Of a stretch of 64,000 nucleotides of DNA, positions 1-8,056 are shown in pieces. The DNA is from Lentisphaerae bacterium WC36. Its GTDB lineage: Bacteria; Verrucomicrobiota; Lentisphaeria; Victivallales; SZUA-371. The position numbers were made by a program, and so were the translations under genes. Under the pieces are notes generated by a model. The model was not told where the DNA came from. It made no database searches and worked only from the letters and a program-made list of their open reading frames with translations. Within the stretch, counting starts at the first letter, position 1. Every line of letters begins with the position of its first letter. The DNA lies in contig CP085689.1 of the NCBI GenBank assembly GCA_020683205.1, positions 3,094,230 to 3,158,229 on the forward strand, in the 5' to 3' direction.

Positions 1-234
1 TAATTTAAGTGCAACTAACATCACAGAATTATATAAGGATAATGTGAATAATATAGCAAACATCACGAAATAAACAAAACTAAAAATAAGCCCTGCCTGC
101 AAAATTGCCCCTCGGCAGTATTTAAGATAAAAATAAGGGATTTTTCTCGGAGTTTCTTGACTAATAAAGTCATTAAAGACAGCAATTGCCTGCGAAGTTT
201 TTATTCCTTTCAAAAAATATACATGTTTAAGCAT
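1..234 (-). CDS. Membrane protein fragment (5' part only)
   Basis: An open frame starts at an ATG at 234 and runs off the window edge, giving 78 codons with no stop. An AAAGAGG ribosome-binding site lies about 10 bases upstream. The first 45 residues are polar and basic. From about residue 46 a strongly hydrophobic stretch (GLIFSFVYFVMFAILFTL) begins, so this is an inner-membrane protein with at least one or two helices. The family cannot be recognised from this part. The C-terminus lies outside the window. Confidence 0.6.
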   Translation of the reverse strand, partial: MLKHVYFLKGIKTSQAIAVFNDFISQETPRKIPYFYLKYCRGAILQAGLIFSFVYFVMFAILFTLSLYNSVMLVALKL

Positions 235-410
235 CTTCAGAAAACCTCTTTAGTTAAAGTTTAGAAAAAACTCATAGGGACTTTTAAACATTATAACTTT
301 TTCGAAGTTTTTTGCAACCATCTGACTTATTTTGAACAATTATCATATAAAAAAATTATGCGGGAAATTTTGTAAATTTGCCGCATATTTAATATGAATA
401 TTTTTTAAAT

Positions 411-1031
411 TTAATTAACTCTTAAGTCATTAATCTCTTTAACAACTTCATCAGGATTTGCAATTCCAACAATAGAAATTTCTGATCCTGAGGTTGCAGC
501 TGTGCCAATTGAAATATTTCCAACCTTAACGATGCGTTGCCAGAAATTTTGATTCATATTGGCTCCACGCATATCCTTAATCCAAATTTCATTTTGCCGC
601 TTATTTATCAATCCTTTTTTAATGATAATGCGTTTAGTCGTAATATGATAATAGGTGCATTTTATTTCAATTAAAGCCTGAACCAAAACAGGAATTCCAA
701 TAAGAACCGGAGTTAAAAGTCCACCTATTACAATATTCCAAAAATAGTTCATAGCTTGAGGTTGACAAACCATAATTTCTTTTTCTGGACCTTCATCCAT
801 ATTTTTTAGAGCGGCATTATCTTTTTCAGTAATATTCCCGATAAAATCAGCTCCGCAATTAGGACACATTTTTGCTCGTTTTGAAACAACATGAAAGCAA
901 TCTGGACACTCTGTGAGGTTTGGGTTTTCCCCTTCAAAGTTACTTTGACAGCTTTCACAACTAATAATTTGCCCTATCAAAGACTTCTCTCCCTGATAAA
1001 TTGCTCCACAATGATTACAAATAAAATCCAT
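411..1031 (-). CDS. Zinc-ribbon protein with C-terminal membrane/PH domain
   Basis: The first 65 residues carry three CxxC pairs (CNHC, CESC, CPDC) plus CPNC, which suggests two stacked zinc ribbons. After a polar linker comes a hydrophobic hairpin at about residues 95-120. It is followed by a segment with the pattern of the bacterial PH (bPH_2, YdbS-like) domain: YYHITTKRIIIKKGLINKRQNEI, then GNISIGTAATSGSEI. Such proteins are small membrane proteins of unknown substrate. The open frame begins with GTG at 1034, but the ATG at 1031 directly follows an AAGGAG site and is preferred. It opens the accessory block and lies downstream of the tRNA gene. Confidence 0.75.
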   Translation of the reverse strand: MDFICNHCGAIYQGEKSLIGQIISCESCQSNFEGENPNLTECPDCFHVVSKRAKMCPNCGADFIGNITEKDNAALKNMDEGPEKEIMVCQPQAMNYFWNIVIGGLLTPVLIGIPVLVQALIEIKCTYYHITTKRIIIKKGLINKRQNEIWIKDMRGANMNQNFWQRIVKVGNISIGTAATSGSEISIVGIANPDEVVKEINDLRVN

Positions 1032-1121
1032 CACTTACTCCTTCTTTTTTAAATTTAATCAATAAATAAGAAAAAAGCGTTAAAACTATTACGTCTTAAC
1101 GCTGGAATCTTTCAAAGTAAA

Positions 1122-1197
1122 TGGTGGCAGGAACCAGAATCGAACTGGTGACACAGGGATTTTCAGTCCCCTGCTCTACCGACTGAGCTATCCCGCC
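1122..1197 (-). tRNA. tRNA-Phe (GAA)
   Basis: On the minus strand a full cloverleaf is visible. The 7-bp acceptor stem pairs GGCGGGA with TCCTGCC (one G-U). The D-loop contains GCTCAGTCGGTAGAGC, the anticodon loop CTGAAAA has anticodon GAA, and the T-arm contains GGTTCGATTC-type sequence (CCAGTTCGATTCTGG). The discriminator base is A, and the 3' CCA is encoded (1122-1124). Total length is 76 nt including CCA. Confidence 0.97.
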
Positions 1198-1360
1198 ACT
1201 TACAACTTAGTGAGTTGTTTGATTACCTCATCTCGTTGTGCCATTTAATATAGTCAAATTTTTTTATTATACAAGTAGAAAATTAAACTTTTTTTAAACT
1301 TTTTTCAAGCTCATTCCTACTCAAACGGCTAAGTTGTTAATTTTCACAATGTTGAGCGTA

Positions 1361-2002
1361 TTAATTTTTTATCCTTTTATTCTTTTGGGTTGCTTCAATT
1401 TCACTATGCTTACGAGCCATCTTCAAAGCTCCTCTATATTGACAAATATTTTCTCTATCAGTTATCATGTACTTCACTCTTTCATTCACACAATCAGCAT
1501 AACCAATAAGCGTATCACAATATGATTTTCCATCACAATCATAGGTTATTATTAAACCTAGCTCAGCTGGAGTAAAAGACATTTTACATTTTTCTTCGAT
1601 TCCAGCGGCTATTTTTTAATACTTCATTTCGTAATTATCCTGCATAAACAAGTTTTACATTATAAATATCTCCTTTGGACTGATTAGCTACAGTAACATT
1701 TTCCTTTGAGAAAACTAATGCCGTACGAGCCACTACTACAGAAAGTGGAATATTAAACACCAAGGAAAACAATTGCCAAAAAAGCCGACTTTAGCTTAGT
1801 GTTTATAACAACAATTAATAAGGCAAACAATTCCACCATATTAATTAAATAGGTTATATTACTCCCCCACGTTAAAATTTTTTGCAGATGTAATAAAAAT
1901 AAGAATCAAAAACACTATGTTCAAAAATATTAATCCATAAGAAAAAACATCAGCCCTGATATTACTATTATGGCCATGCTGAATATCTTCTTTATTATTC
2001 AT
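1361..2002 (-). pseudogene. Frameshifted paralogue of the 2019-2582 membrane protein
   Basis: Starting at an ATG at 2002, homologous-looking coding sequence continues to 1361 but needs several frame changes. A 46-codon frame ends near 1863; the next frame covers about 1873 to 1762 (TYLINMVELFALLIVVINTK); another carries FNIPLSVVVARTALVFSKEN and ends near 1637; the last runs from about 1617 to 1361 and contains SFTPAELGLIITYDCDGK. The segment beginning FNIPLSVV aligns with the intact neighbour's VNIPIGLLYFIIVVWVIDKT, and the following N-x-S and VY positions also match. I therefore read it as a decayed paralogue. The final 73-codon frame could be mistaken for a free-standing gene, but it has no convincing ribosome-binding site. 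Confidence 0.65.
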
Positions 2003-2018
2003 TTTTTACTCTTATCCT

Positions 2019-2582
2019 TTAATCCCCTTCGAAGACTCTGCCTCCACCATTAATAAATTCATAAGTAAACACACCATCTCCTAACCCTCCTGAAACATAT
2101 CCACTTATTTCGTCATTAGATCCACTATTATAACGAATCAACAATTCACCCTCATGTTTCAATTTAAACCTAACTTTTTTTGAACTATATGCAGGTAATG
2201 ATTTTAAAGAGTAATAATCATGCTTTTTTGAATACACTACAATATTTTTAACCTCTTTGGAGCTATTATTACGCAAAACTATCACTGTTTTATCAATCAC
2301 CCAAACAACAATAATAAAATATAGCAATCCTATTGGGATATTTACTAATAACAATAGTAATGAACGCAAACAATTACGACTCTTTGTTTTGCCAAAAATT
2401 TTAATTAATAAATATCCCCCAGTAGCAATATTAACTACTAACGCTCCACAAAAGAAAAAGAATCCAATAAATACAAATGAGATATTATTTGTAAAATAAA
2501 GCAACAGCGTTAATGATGTTGCAATTACAAACGTTGAAATTGCAACAACTCTCGAGAATGTTTCAAATTTTTGATATAACAT
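2019..2582 (-). CDS. Small membrane protein, function unknown
   Basis: This 187-residue protein has three predicted membrane helices (about residues 9-30, 34-58 and 72-96), then a soluble C-terminal half of about 90 residues rich in beta-type alternation and ending GGLGDGVFTYEFINGGGRVFEGD. The family is not recognised. No clear Shine-Dalgarno site precedes the ATG. It lies 16 bp upstream of a frameshifted paralogue, so the pair looks like an old tandem duplication in which only this copy survived. Function cannot be assigned. Confidence 0.65.
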   Translation of the reverse strand: MLYQKFETFSRVVAISTFVIATSLTLLLYFTNNISFVFIGFFFFCGALVVNIATGGYLLIKIFGKTKSRNCLRSLLLLLVNIPIGLLYFIIVVWVIDKTVIVLRNNSSKEVKNIVVYSKKHDYYSLKSLPAYSSKKVRFKLKHEGELLIRYNSGSNDEISGYVSGGLGDGVFTYEFINGGGRVFEGD

Positions 2583-2608
2583 TTTTTAAGTTTTTTAACA
2601 ATTCTATA

Positions 2609-2980
2609 CTAGTCATTTGAAGAGAAAATTGCTTTTAATTTTGCAAAGAAACCATTTGGTTCTTTTAATAAATCATATTCACCACCATCAAGCCACAATC
2701 CATAACAAACACTACAAGAATCAATGTGAATATCATATTTGTCATGCTTAATGTTAATCATCTTACCTTTCCCTCCACAACGAGGGCACACAGCACGTTT
2801 CTGATCATCAATTGTATTATTTTGCTGTTGATTTTTTAAAATTGGAGTGTAATCTTTTTGCATAATTTGCTCTAATTCATCAAAATCGAACCAAATACCA
2901 GAACATTTTTTACAAATATCAACTTTTACGTTATCAATATTTTTTTCAACTAAAACTCCATCACACTTCACACAATTCAT
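2609..2980 (-). CDS. Double zf-TFIIB domain protein (copy 1)
   Basis: This 123-residue protein has two zf-TFIIB-type zinc ribbons. The first is CVKC...CKKCSGIWFDFDELEQI (residues 3-38). The second is CPRC...CSVCYGLWLDGGEYDLL (about 65-105). The CxxCxGxWxDxxE pattern is characteristic of this family of small cytoplasmic proteins, whose function is not established. The basic tail ends FFAKLKAIFSSND. It is a tandem paralogue of the protein at 3143-3520, with the same length and motif spacing. Confidence 0.8.
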   Translation of the reverse strand: MNCVKCDGVLVEKNIDNVKVDICKKCSGIWFDFDELEQIMQKDYTPILKNQQQNNTIDDQKRAVCPRCGGKGKMINIKHDKYDIHIDSCSVCYGLWLDGGEYDLLKEPNGFFAKLKAIFSSND

Positions 2981-3142
2981 AATAAATTCCCATTTTAATA
3001 ATTTTTTAACTAATGCTTTTTTTGAACAATTTCATTTATATTAAAACTAACATCAAAATCAAAAAATACAAAATGATACATACTATTATATTTTAAATTT
3101 TGATGCGTATTTTTTTACCCCTGTATTACTCTCAAAAAACTA

Positions 3143-3520
3143 TTAATCTTCATCTTTTTTCCCAAAAAATTTTTTTAAGTTTGCACGCAAAGATTTTTGC
3201 CCTTTTAGAAGGTCAAATTCCCCCTTATCCAGCCATATCCCGCTACAAACATTGCATTTCTCAAGAGTAATATCTTGCTTTTGATGCTTAACATTTATTA
3301 TTTTACCATCATCCCCACACCGAGGGCAACATTGACTCTTTTCATCGTCTAAGGCGCTTTTCTGAGGTCTTAAATGCAGTGTCCCCAAGTAATCTCGCAC
3401 CAAAACTTGCTCGAGTCGATCAAAATCAAACCAAACTCCCGAACATTTCCCACATATATCAATATCAACGCCATCAACATTTTTTTTGCACATCTTGCCG
3501 TCACATTTAGCGCATTTCAT
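3143..3520 (-). CDS. Double zf-TFIIB domain protein (copy 2)
   Basis: This 125-residue paralogue of the neighbour at 2609-2980 also has two zinc ribbons: CAKC...CGKCSGVWFDFDRLEQ and CPRCGDDG...CNVCSGIWLDKGEFDLL. The C-terminus is a lysine-rich helix (LRANLKKFFGKKDED) like that of copy 1. An AGGAG site lies at proper distance before the ATG at 3520. A 160-bp AT-rich gap separates the two copies and may hold a promoter for copy 1. No function is known for this small-protein family. Confidence 0.82.
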   Translation of the reverse strand: MKCAKCDGKMCKKNVDGVDIDICGKCSGVWFDFDRLEQVLVRDYLGTLHLRPQKSALDDEKSQCCPRCGDDGKIINVKHQKQDITLEKCNVCSGIWLDKGEFDLLKGQKSLRANLKKFFGKKDED

Positions 3521-3569
3521 ATAATAATTCTCCTCTCAAGGCTGTGGCGCCTCTTACAGGACACCAATT

Positions 3570-4130
3570 TTAATCATTTTCAGGGTATAATTTTTGAGTT
3601 TCACCATTACAAAGCACAACTATTGCTAAAATTCCCAATATTGAACCACAAGGAAACGACAATATATTTAAACATCCAATAACAATGCTAAAGATTTTTC
3701 CTTTTCTTTTAAGCAACAATATTCCATTAACAATTGATAACAACGATATTAAAATCCCGTAAGCTACTTGTAACAATAATACTATACTAACAATACTTGA
3801 AACAGATTCATTTAAGTTTTTTCTTGCTTCATCTTTTTTATTTTTTGTCTTAACTTCTTGAGAATTTTCTGCTAGCAACTCATTTTTACTGTTTTCTGAC
3901 AATTCTTCTAACCTTTTACTATGACTATATACATCTCTTCCTCCACTTTGACCTGCTTCAAACTCAAATGTAGCATGCTGAACACTTTTAGTCACTGGCT
4001 CTTCAGAATCTAGTTCGTTTAAAAGACCAATCATCGATATAAAACTAACTGACAAAAATAGCGAAATAAATAATTTCCCTGCTCCGTAAATAATATAAAT
4101 AATTCCCAACGCGGTTAATAACCCCCTCAT
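3570..4130 (-). CDS. Paralogous small membrane protein, array member 7
   Basis: Last gene of a seven-gene array. This 186-residue protein has an N-terminal helix (LLTALGIIYIIYGAGKLF), a long hydrophilic insert (about residues 40-108) absent from its paralogues, then two or three helices. It ends with the array's signature in the form FPCGSILGILAIVVL, followed by a short polar tail. The GAGGAG ribosome-binding site sits inside the last codons of the upstream gene, indicating translational coupling. Function unknown. Confidence 0.7.
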   Translation of the reverse strand: MRGLLTALGIIYIIYGAGKLFISLFLSVSFISMIGLLNELDSEEPVTKSVQHATFEFEAGQSGGRDVYSHSKRLEELSENSKNELLAENSQEVKTKNKKDEARKNLNESVSSIVSIVLLLQVAYGILISLLSIVNGILLLKRKGKIFSIVIGCLNILSFPCGSILGILAIVVLCNGETQKLYPEND

Positions 4131-4133
4131 AAT

Positions 4134-4541
4134 TTACTCCTCTACTTGATGTTTTTTTTCAAAATATAATTTATTAACTTCATTATTAAACAGCACAATA
4201 AAACTAAAAATTGCTAAAATTGTCCCTAATGGAAATAACAGCGAATAAAAAATAGCAATAATCATACTATAAGTCCTCAAACGATTCTGACGAATACAAA
4301 TACCATTAAAAATTGTCATAAACCCCATTAATACAAGACACCAAAATCCTATTGTTATATTTCTATTGACAGTTATATAAATTGATGCGGGTCCATCAGC
4401 TCCCCCTGTAATAGCAACGCTTGGCTCAGGAGTGTTAAAAAACAAGATTGACATCGCCAATACGAAATACGTGCCAAGTTGCAACCAACCAACAACATAA
4501 TAACAGATAGCCAAAGCTTTAACTTTTGCATTTTCATTCAT
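4134..4541 (-). CDS. Paralogous small membrane protein, array member 6
   Basis: 135 residues with four predicted helices and the array signature FPLGTILAIFSFIVLF near the C-terminus. The N-terminus carries the shared pattern (KALAICYYVVGWLQL). It starts 3 bp after the stop of the preceding gene. The only G-rich sequence before its ATG is a run of eight Gs (4549-4556) that also encodes the glycine end of the upstream protein. The family motif P-x-G-t-x-L-G is seen in many short bacterial membrane proteins of unknown role. Confidence 0.7.
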   Translation of the reverse strand: MNENAKVKALAICYYVVGWLQLGTYFVLAMSILFFNTPEPSVAITGGADGPASIYITVNRNITIGFWCLVLMGFMTIFNGICIRQNRLRTYSMIIAIFYSLLFPLGTILAIFSFIVLFNNEVNKLYFEKKHQVEE

Positions 4542-4544
4542 ATT

Positions 4545-4970
4545 TTATCCCCCCCCTGTTTGTTTACATTCAAAAATGTGCCTAACTCTCTCTTTGTTTA
4601 ATTCAATAATAGAGAAAACTCCTAAAACAGTCCCTAATGGTGTAAAAATGCACACTACTGCTGACATAACAAAACAATACATATATGCCTTTTGTTGACG
4701 GAGTTTTCTCCCTGCGATAATTAATGCCACTGCTATACATTCCCCGATAGTAATAAAGATTAAAGCAAATATAATAAACATTATTCCCATTGCTTTAATG
4801 GGAACTTGGGCCGGTTCCTGATTTGGTAAACAGACTATCAAAAGCCCCATAAAAAAATGAAAGATTGGAAGAAGTGAAAACAATGCCACAATCCCCCCAA
4901 ACACATAAAAAAAGACTCCTAATAAATTTAAATTTTCAACTTCTTTCTTGTCAATGTTACAACCATTCAT
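4545..4970 (-). CDS. Paralogous small membrane protein, array member 5
   Basis: The frame is open from 5021, but the ATG at 4970 is preferred: an AGGA site lies about 9 bases upstream, the paralogues begin at the equivalent place (short polar leader then LNLLGVFFYVFGG), and overlap with the preceding gene disappears. The 141-residue protein has four helices. It ends TPLGTVLGVFSIIEL plus a cysteine-containing tail finishing in three glycines, which are encoded by a G8 homopolymer. No function known. Confidence 0.7.
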   Translation of the reverse strand: MNGCNIDKKEVENLNLLGVFFYVFGGIVALFSLLPIFHFFMGLLIVCLPNQEPAQVPIKAMGIMFIIFALIFITIGECIAVALIIAGRKLRQQKAYMYCFVMSAVVCIFTPLGTVLGVFSIIELNKERVRHIFECKQTGGG

Positions 4971-4989
4971 AATAAGTAATCCTGAATCT

Positions 4990-5463
4990 TTAATTCTCGT
5001 AAAATAATTCTTTAGTTGCAAATTTATTAAGTGTTATAATGGCACATACTCCTAAAATCGTCCCCAAAGGAACTATAAAACACAATATTATCGCAGTAAA
5101 CATACAAAAAACATAACTTTGATGATTTTTTAGTTTACTCCCCGCATTAATCATCATACCCCCAAGCCCAACAATTAATGCAATAACAACTAGCATAACC
5201 AGAAAAACTGGAGTCTCTTTTTCAGCTAGTCTAAATATTGCCTCGCAAATGTTAGAAACGTTTATTCTTTCATATCTATATTGATATATACCAAACATTC
5301 TTAAGACGGGATAACTAACGAACCATGAAGCTGTCGTCAATAATCCAATTATTACCGTAAGCCATCCAAACATTTTAAATAAAAACCCATATAAATTTAA
5401 GGTATCTATTAAAATTTTATGCTCAATATTTCTTTGTTTCACAGGCATTTCGCTGTTGCTCAT
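4990..5463 (-). CDS. Paralogous small membrane protein, array member 4
   Basis: 157 residues with four helices. The N-terminal motif is LNLYGFLFKMFGWL and the C-terminal signature VPLGTILGVCAIITL. Its ATG at 5463 is preceded by a strong GGAGGAGG site, and this start lies inside the end of the upstream gene (41-bp overlap), so the overlap is probably real and translationally coupled. Between helices 1 and 2 is a longer extracytoplasmic loop (about residues 50-80) than in most paralogues. Confidence 0.7.
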   Translation of the reverse strand: MSNSEMPVKQRNIEHKILIDTLNLYGFLFKMFGWLTVIIGLLTTASWFVSYPVLRMFGIYQYRYERINVSNICEAIFRLAEKETPVFLVMLVVIALIVGLGGMMINAGSKLKNHQSYVFCMFTAIILCFIVPLGTILGVCAIITLNKFATKELFYEN

Positions 5464-5839
5464 TCTTTTTATCCTCCTCCATCTTCATAATAAATTTATT
5501 TTCAATTGCTCCCTGAGTTAATTTATATAAGCTAAACACCCCTAATATTGTTCCAAAAGGGAAAAAGAAGCAATTAATAATTGATAAGTTAAAGCAATGC
5601 TTATAAAAGCGATGTTTCTTAAATAAATCACTAGCATTAATATTTAGTATCGCCAATGTAAAATTAAAAGCAACCATTATTCCGAAAAATATCCCAGCTC
5701 CATTTGAAACATAGCGATTTGCACAAAGTATAATAATAACCAATAATGACTGCAATAGCAGTGCTACCCCAAAAACAAAATACATAACTCCCAAAAAATT
5801 CAATGTATCTTGCTCTTTATTCATCTCTAATTCTCTCAT
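5423..5839 (-). CDS. Paralogous small membrane protein, array member 3
   Basis: The frame opens with TTG at 5845, but the ATG at 5839 follows an AAGGAG site at 8-base spacing and is preferred. The 138-residue protein carries LNFLGVMYFVFG at the N-terminus, four helices, and the signature FPFGTILGVFSLYKL. A charged tail rich in Lys and Glu (KMEEDKKNEQQ) follows; it overlaps the next gene's start and contains its ribosome-binding site. Function unknown. Confidence 0.7.
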   Translation of the reverse strand: MRELEMNKEQDTLNFLGVMYFVFGVALLLQSLLVIIILCANRYVSNGAGIFFGIMVAFNFTLAILNINASDLFKKHRFYKHCFNLSIINCFFFPFGTILGVFSLYKLTQGAIENKFIMKMEEDKKNEQQRNACETKKY

Positions 5840-5853
5840 AATCAATTCTCCTT

Positions 5854-6231
5854 CTAACTAATAAATTTATCTTTAACTTCAGTTGTAGTTAACTTAAAAA
5901 GCGAAAACACTCCCAAAAGGAGCCCCAATGGCAAAATAAAACAATTTATACATGAAACCACTACAATAAAAGTGTACCCTCTATGCATATTAATAAATCG
6001 ACTCGCCATAATATTTAAAACAGTTAATCCTGTTGAAAGTATCGCTAATAAAACTAATTGCTCCCCATTTGCTACAAAATGATGTCTTCCAATCATTGAC
6101 AAAAGTCGAGCAACTACAACCAACATAACTCCTCCAAGCATTATTCCCCAAATAATATGAAAAATGCCCAATAAACTTAATAATTCATCTGCTTTCATTG
6201 TGTTTTTTTGATTCATTGCAACTTCACTCAT
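5854..6231 (-). CDS. Paralogous small membrane protein, array member 2
   Basis: The frame is open to 6273, but the ATG at 6231 has an AGGAG site about 11 bases upstream and removes overlap with the preceding gene, so it is chosen. The 125-residue protein has the N-terminal LLSLLGIFHIIWGI motif, four helices, and the signature LPLGLLLGVFSLFKL near the end. The spacing to its neighbours (14 and 19 bp) indicates one transcription unit with the rest of the array. Function unknown. Confidence 0.7.
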   Translation of the reverse strand: MSEVAMNQKNTMKADELLSLLGIFHIIWGIMLGGVMLVVVARLLSMIGRHHFVANGEQLVLLAILSTGLTVLNIMASRFINMHRGYTFIVVVSCINCFILPLGLLLGVFSLFKLTTTEVKDKFIS

Positions 6232-6250
6232 AATAAATTTTCTCCTAATT

Positions 6251-6658
6251 TTAAAACTTCTCTTTAATTTCAAATTTAACTAATTTAAGTATTGAATAAA
6301 CCCCAAAAATCGTCCCTAAAGGAATAAAAAAGCAATTTATTGAAGAGGTTATTAAAATAAAAAGGTAATTCTTACACCTTTTTATAAAATACCCAGCTAA
6401 AAAATTAACAACACTCCCAATAATGCAATATAAAGATAGAATTACTAAAATAGTTATCACTATTAATTCGCTGTTATTATATTCTGCAATAAGGTTACAA
6501 TAGATTGTCCTATTTCTAGGAATAAATAAAATCGTATACATAATAAATGGTACTGGCAAAAGCAACAGCATACCCGCCCAAATATAGTGAAATATATGCA
6601 ATGAACTTAGTGTTTCGAAAAAACTTATGTCTTCTTTGGAAAGTTTATACTCCTCCAC
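6251..6658 (-). CDS. Paralogous small membrane protein, array member 1
   Basis: First gene of the seven-gene array. This 135-residue protein has four helices and the signature IPLGTIFGVYSILKL just before its end. The start is a GTG at 6658; a G-rich element (GGGGG) lies upstream, but no ATG exists nearby in frame. The longest polar loop, with an N-R-T-I-Y-C segment, lies between helices 1 and 2. The fabH terminator at 6701-6740 lies upstream of the array, so its promoter must be in the short space between. Confidence 0.65.
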   Translation of the reverse strand: MEEYKLSKEDISFFETLSSLHIFHYIWAGMLLLLPVPFIMYTILFIPRNRTIYCNLIAEYNNSELIVITILVILSLYCIIGSVVNFLAGYFIKRCKNYLFILITSSINCFFIPLGTIFGVYSILKLVKFEIKEKF

Positions 6659-6700
6659 TTGCTACCCCCTTCTTCTTAATAATTAAATACTTTGTTTAAA

Positions 6701-6740
6701 ACAAAAAAAATACTTTAAGATTTTTCACAATCTTAAAGTA
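6701..6740 (-). terminator. Rho-independent terminator after fabH
   Basis: An 11-bp perfect inverted repeat (TACTTTAAGAT at 6711-6721 with ATCTTAAAGTA at 6730-6740) has an 8-nt loop. On the minus strand it is followed by eight Ts. It lies 60 bp beyond the fabH stop. Confidence 0.85.
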
Positions 6741-6800
6741 CTCCATAAATATCTATAATTCAATTATTAGCTAATCTTTTTAGCTAATATTAAATTTTAT

Positions 6801-7790
6801 TTAATTCCATTTTAACAACATTGATCCCCATGTCAACCCACCACCAAAGGCAGTTAACAACACGTAATCGCCAGACTTAACTAAATTACCACGATTCATT
6901 TCATCTAAGCATAAACCAATAGATGCCGCAGAAGTATTACCATAACGATCAACATTCATGTATACTTTTTCTTCAGCAATCTTTAAGCGACTCGCAACTG
7001 CTTTTAAAATACGGTAGTTTGCTTGGTGTGGCACTAGCCACTTAACTTCATCACGACTAACGCCTGCTTCTTCTAAAACTTTATTACTTGAAGAAACCAT
7101 CGCGCCAACTGCAAGTTTAAACACTTCCTGACCACCCATTTTTAAGTATTGCATACGGTCTCCAATATTTTCAGCCGTTAAAGGCATTGCTGAACCACCA
7201 GCAGGAAGGTGTAAAATATCTCCATAATTGCCATCAGCTCCTAAATCACTAGCAATAATTGCACACTCTTCGTCGCCATCTGTACGCTCTAAAACTAATG
7301 CAGCCGCACCGTCACCAAATAAAACACATGTGCTACGATCTTCCCAGTCCGTGATACTTGATAATTTTTCTGCGCCTAGTACCAATACTTTATTATATCT
7401 TTTACTACCACGAATATAGTACATCGCAGTTTCTAATGAATAAATAAGTCCTGAGCACGCCGCTTGCAAATCAAAACACGCAGCATTACTTGCCCCTAAT
7501 TTGGACTGTAAAATACATGATGTACTTGGAAAGGCTTTATCCGTTGTAATTGAAGCAACAATAATTAAATCTATTTCATCAGCACTAACATCAGCATCTT
7601 CTAAAGCTTTTAACGCTGCATGATACGCTAACTCTGAAGTAGGAATGTTATCGTCAGCAATATGACGCTCTTTAATCCCAGTCCGAGTTTGAATCCATTC
7701 ATCACTAGTATCTACAATCTTCTCTAAATCTGCATTTGTTAAAATTTTTTCTGGAACATACATTCCTGTTCCGGCAATTTTGATTCCCAT
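6801..7790 (-). CDS. fabH: 3-oxoacyl-ACP synthase III (FabH)
   Basis: 329 residues, full length for the family. FabH condenses acetyl-CoA with malonyl-ACP to start type II fatty acid synthesis in the cytoplasm. The catalytic triad is visible: Cys112 in DLQAACSGL, His255 in VPHQANYR, and Asn285 in YGNTSAAS. The N-terminal IAGTGMYVPEKILTN motif is also typical. An AGGAG site precedes the ATG at 7790. It is the last gene of a coaD-yceD-rpmF-plsX-fabH run. The plsX-fabH gap of about 290 bp may hold a separate promoter. Confidence 0.97.
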   Translation of the reverse strand: MGIKIAGTGMYVPEKILTNADLEKIVDTSDEWIQTRTGIKERHIADDNIPTSELAYHAALKALEDADVSADEIDLIIVASITTDKAFPSTSCILQSKLGASNAACFDLQAACSGLIYSLETAMYYIRGSKRYNKVLVLGAEKLSSITDWEDRSTCVLFGDGAAALVLERTDGDEECAIIASDLGADGNYGDILHLPAGGSAMPLTAENIGDRMQYLKMGGQEVFKLAVGAMVSSSNKVLEEAGVSRDEVKWLVPHQANYRILKAVASRLKIAEEKVYMNVDRYGNTSAASIGLCLDEMNRGNLVKSGDYVLLTAFGGGLTWGSMLLKWN

Positions 7791-8056
7791 TGATTGTTAC
7801 TCCTAAAAATATTATTTTTTTTAAGGATATCATTTAATTTTTGACTTTTGAAAAAACATTTTAGCCTTACTGTCAAGCAATTTTTTCAAACACTGTCGTT
7901 TTCCTGATCTCCGTAAGATTCTCTTAACTATTTTACAAACCCTTTATAAGCATATAATTATAATATCACTCCCATCATACACTTACTTCTATTATTCCAT
8001 ATAAAAATACTTTTCACCCTAACTTGTCAAGTTAGTCAAAAAATAACTTTTTTATC

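Noticed and set aside
1334-1525. Plus-strand frame of 63 codons
   Set aside because: It lies antisense to the last part of the pseudogene, has no ribosome-binding site, and its sequence is a low-complexity AT-rich translation.
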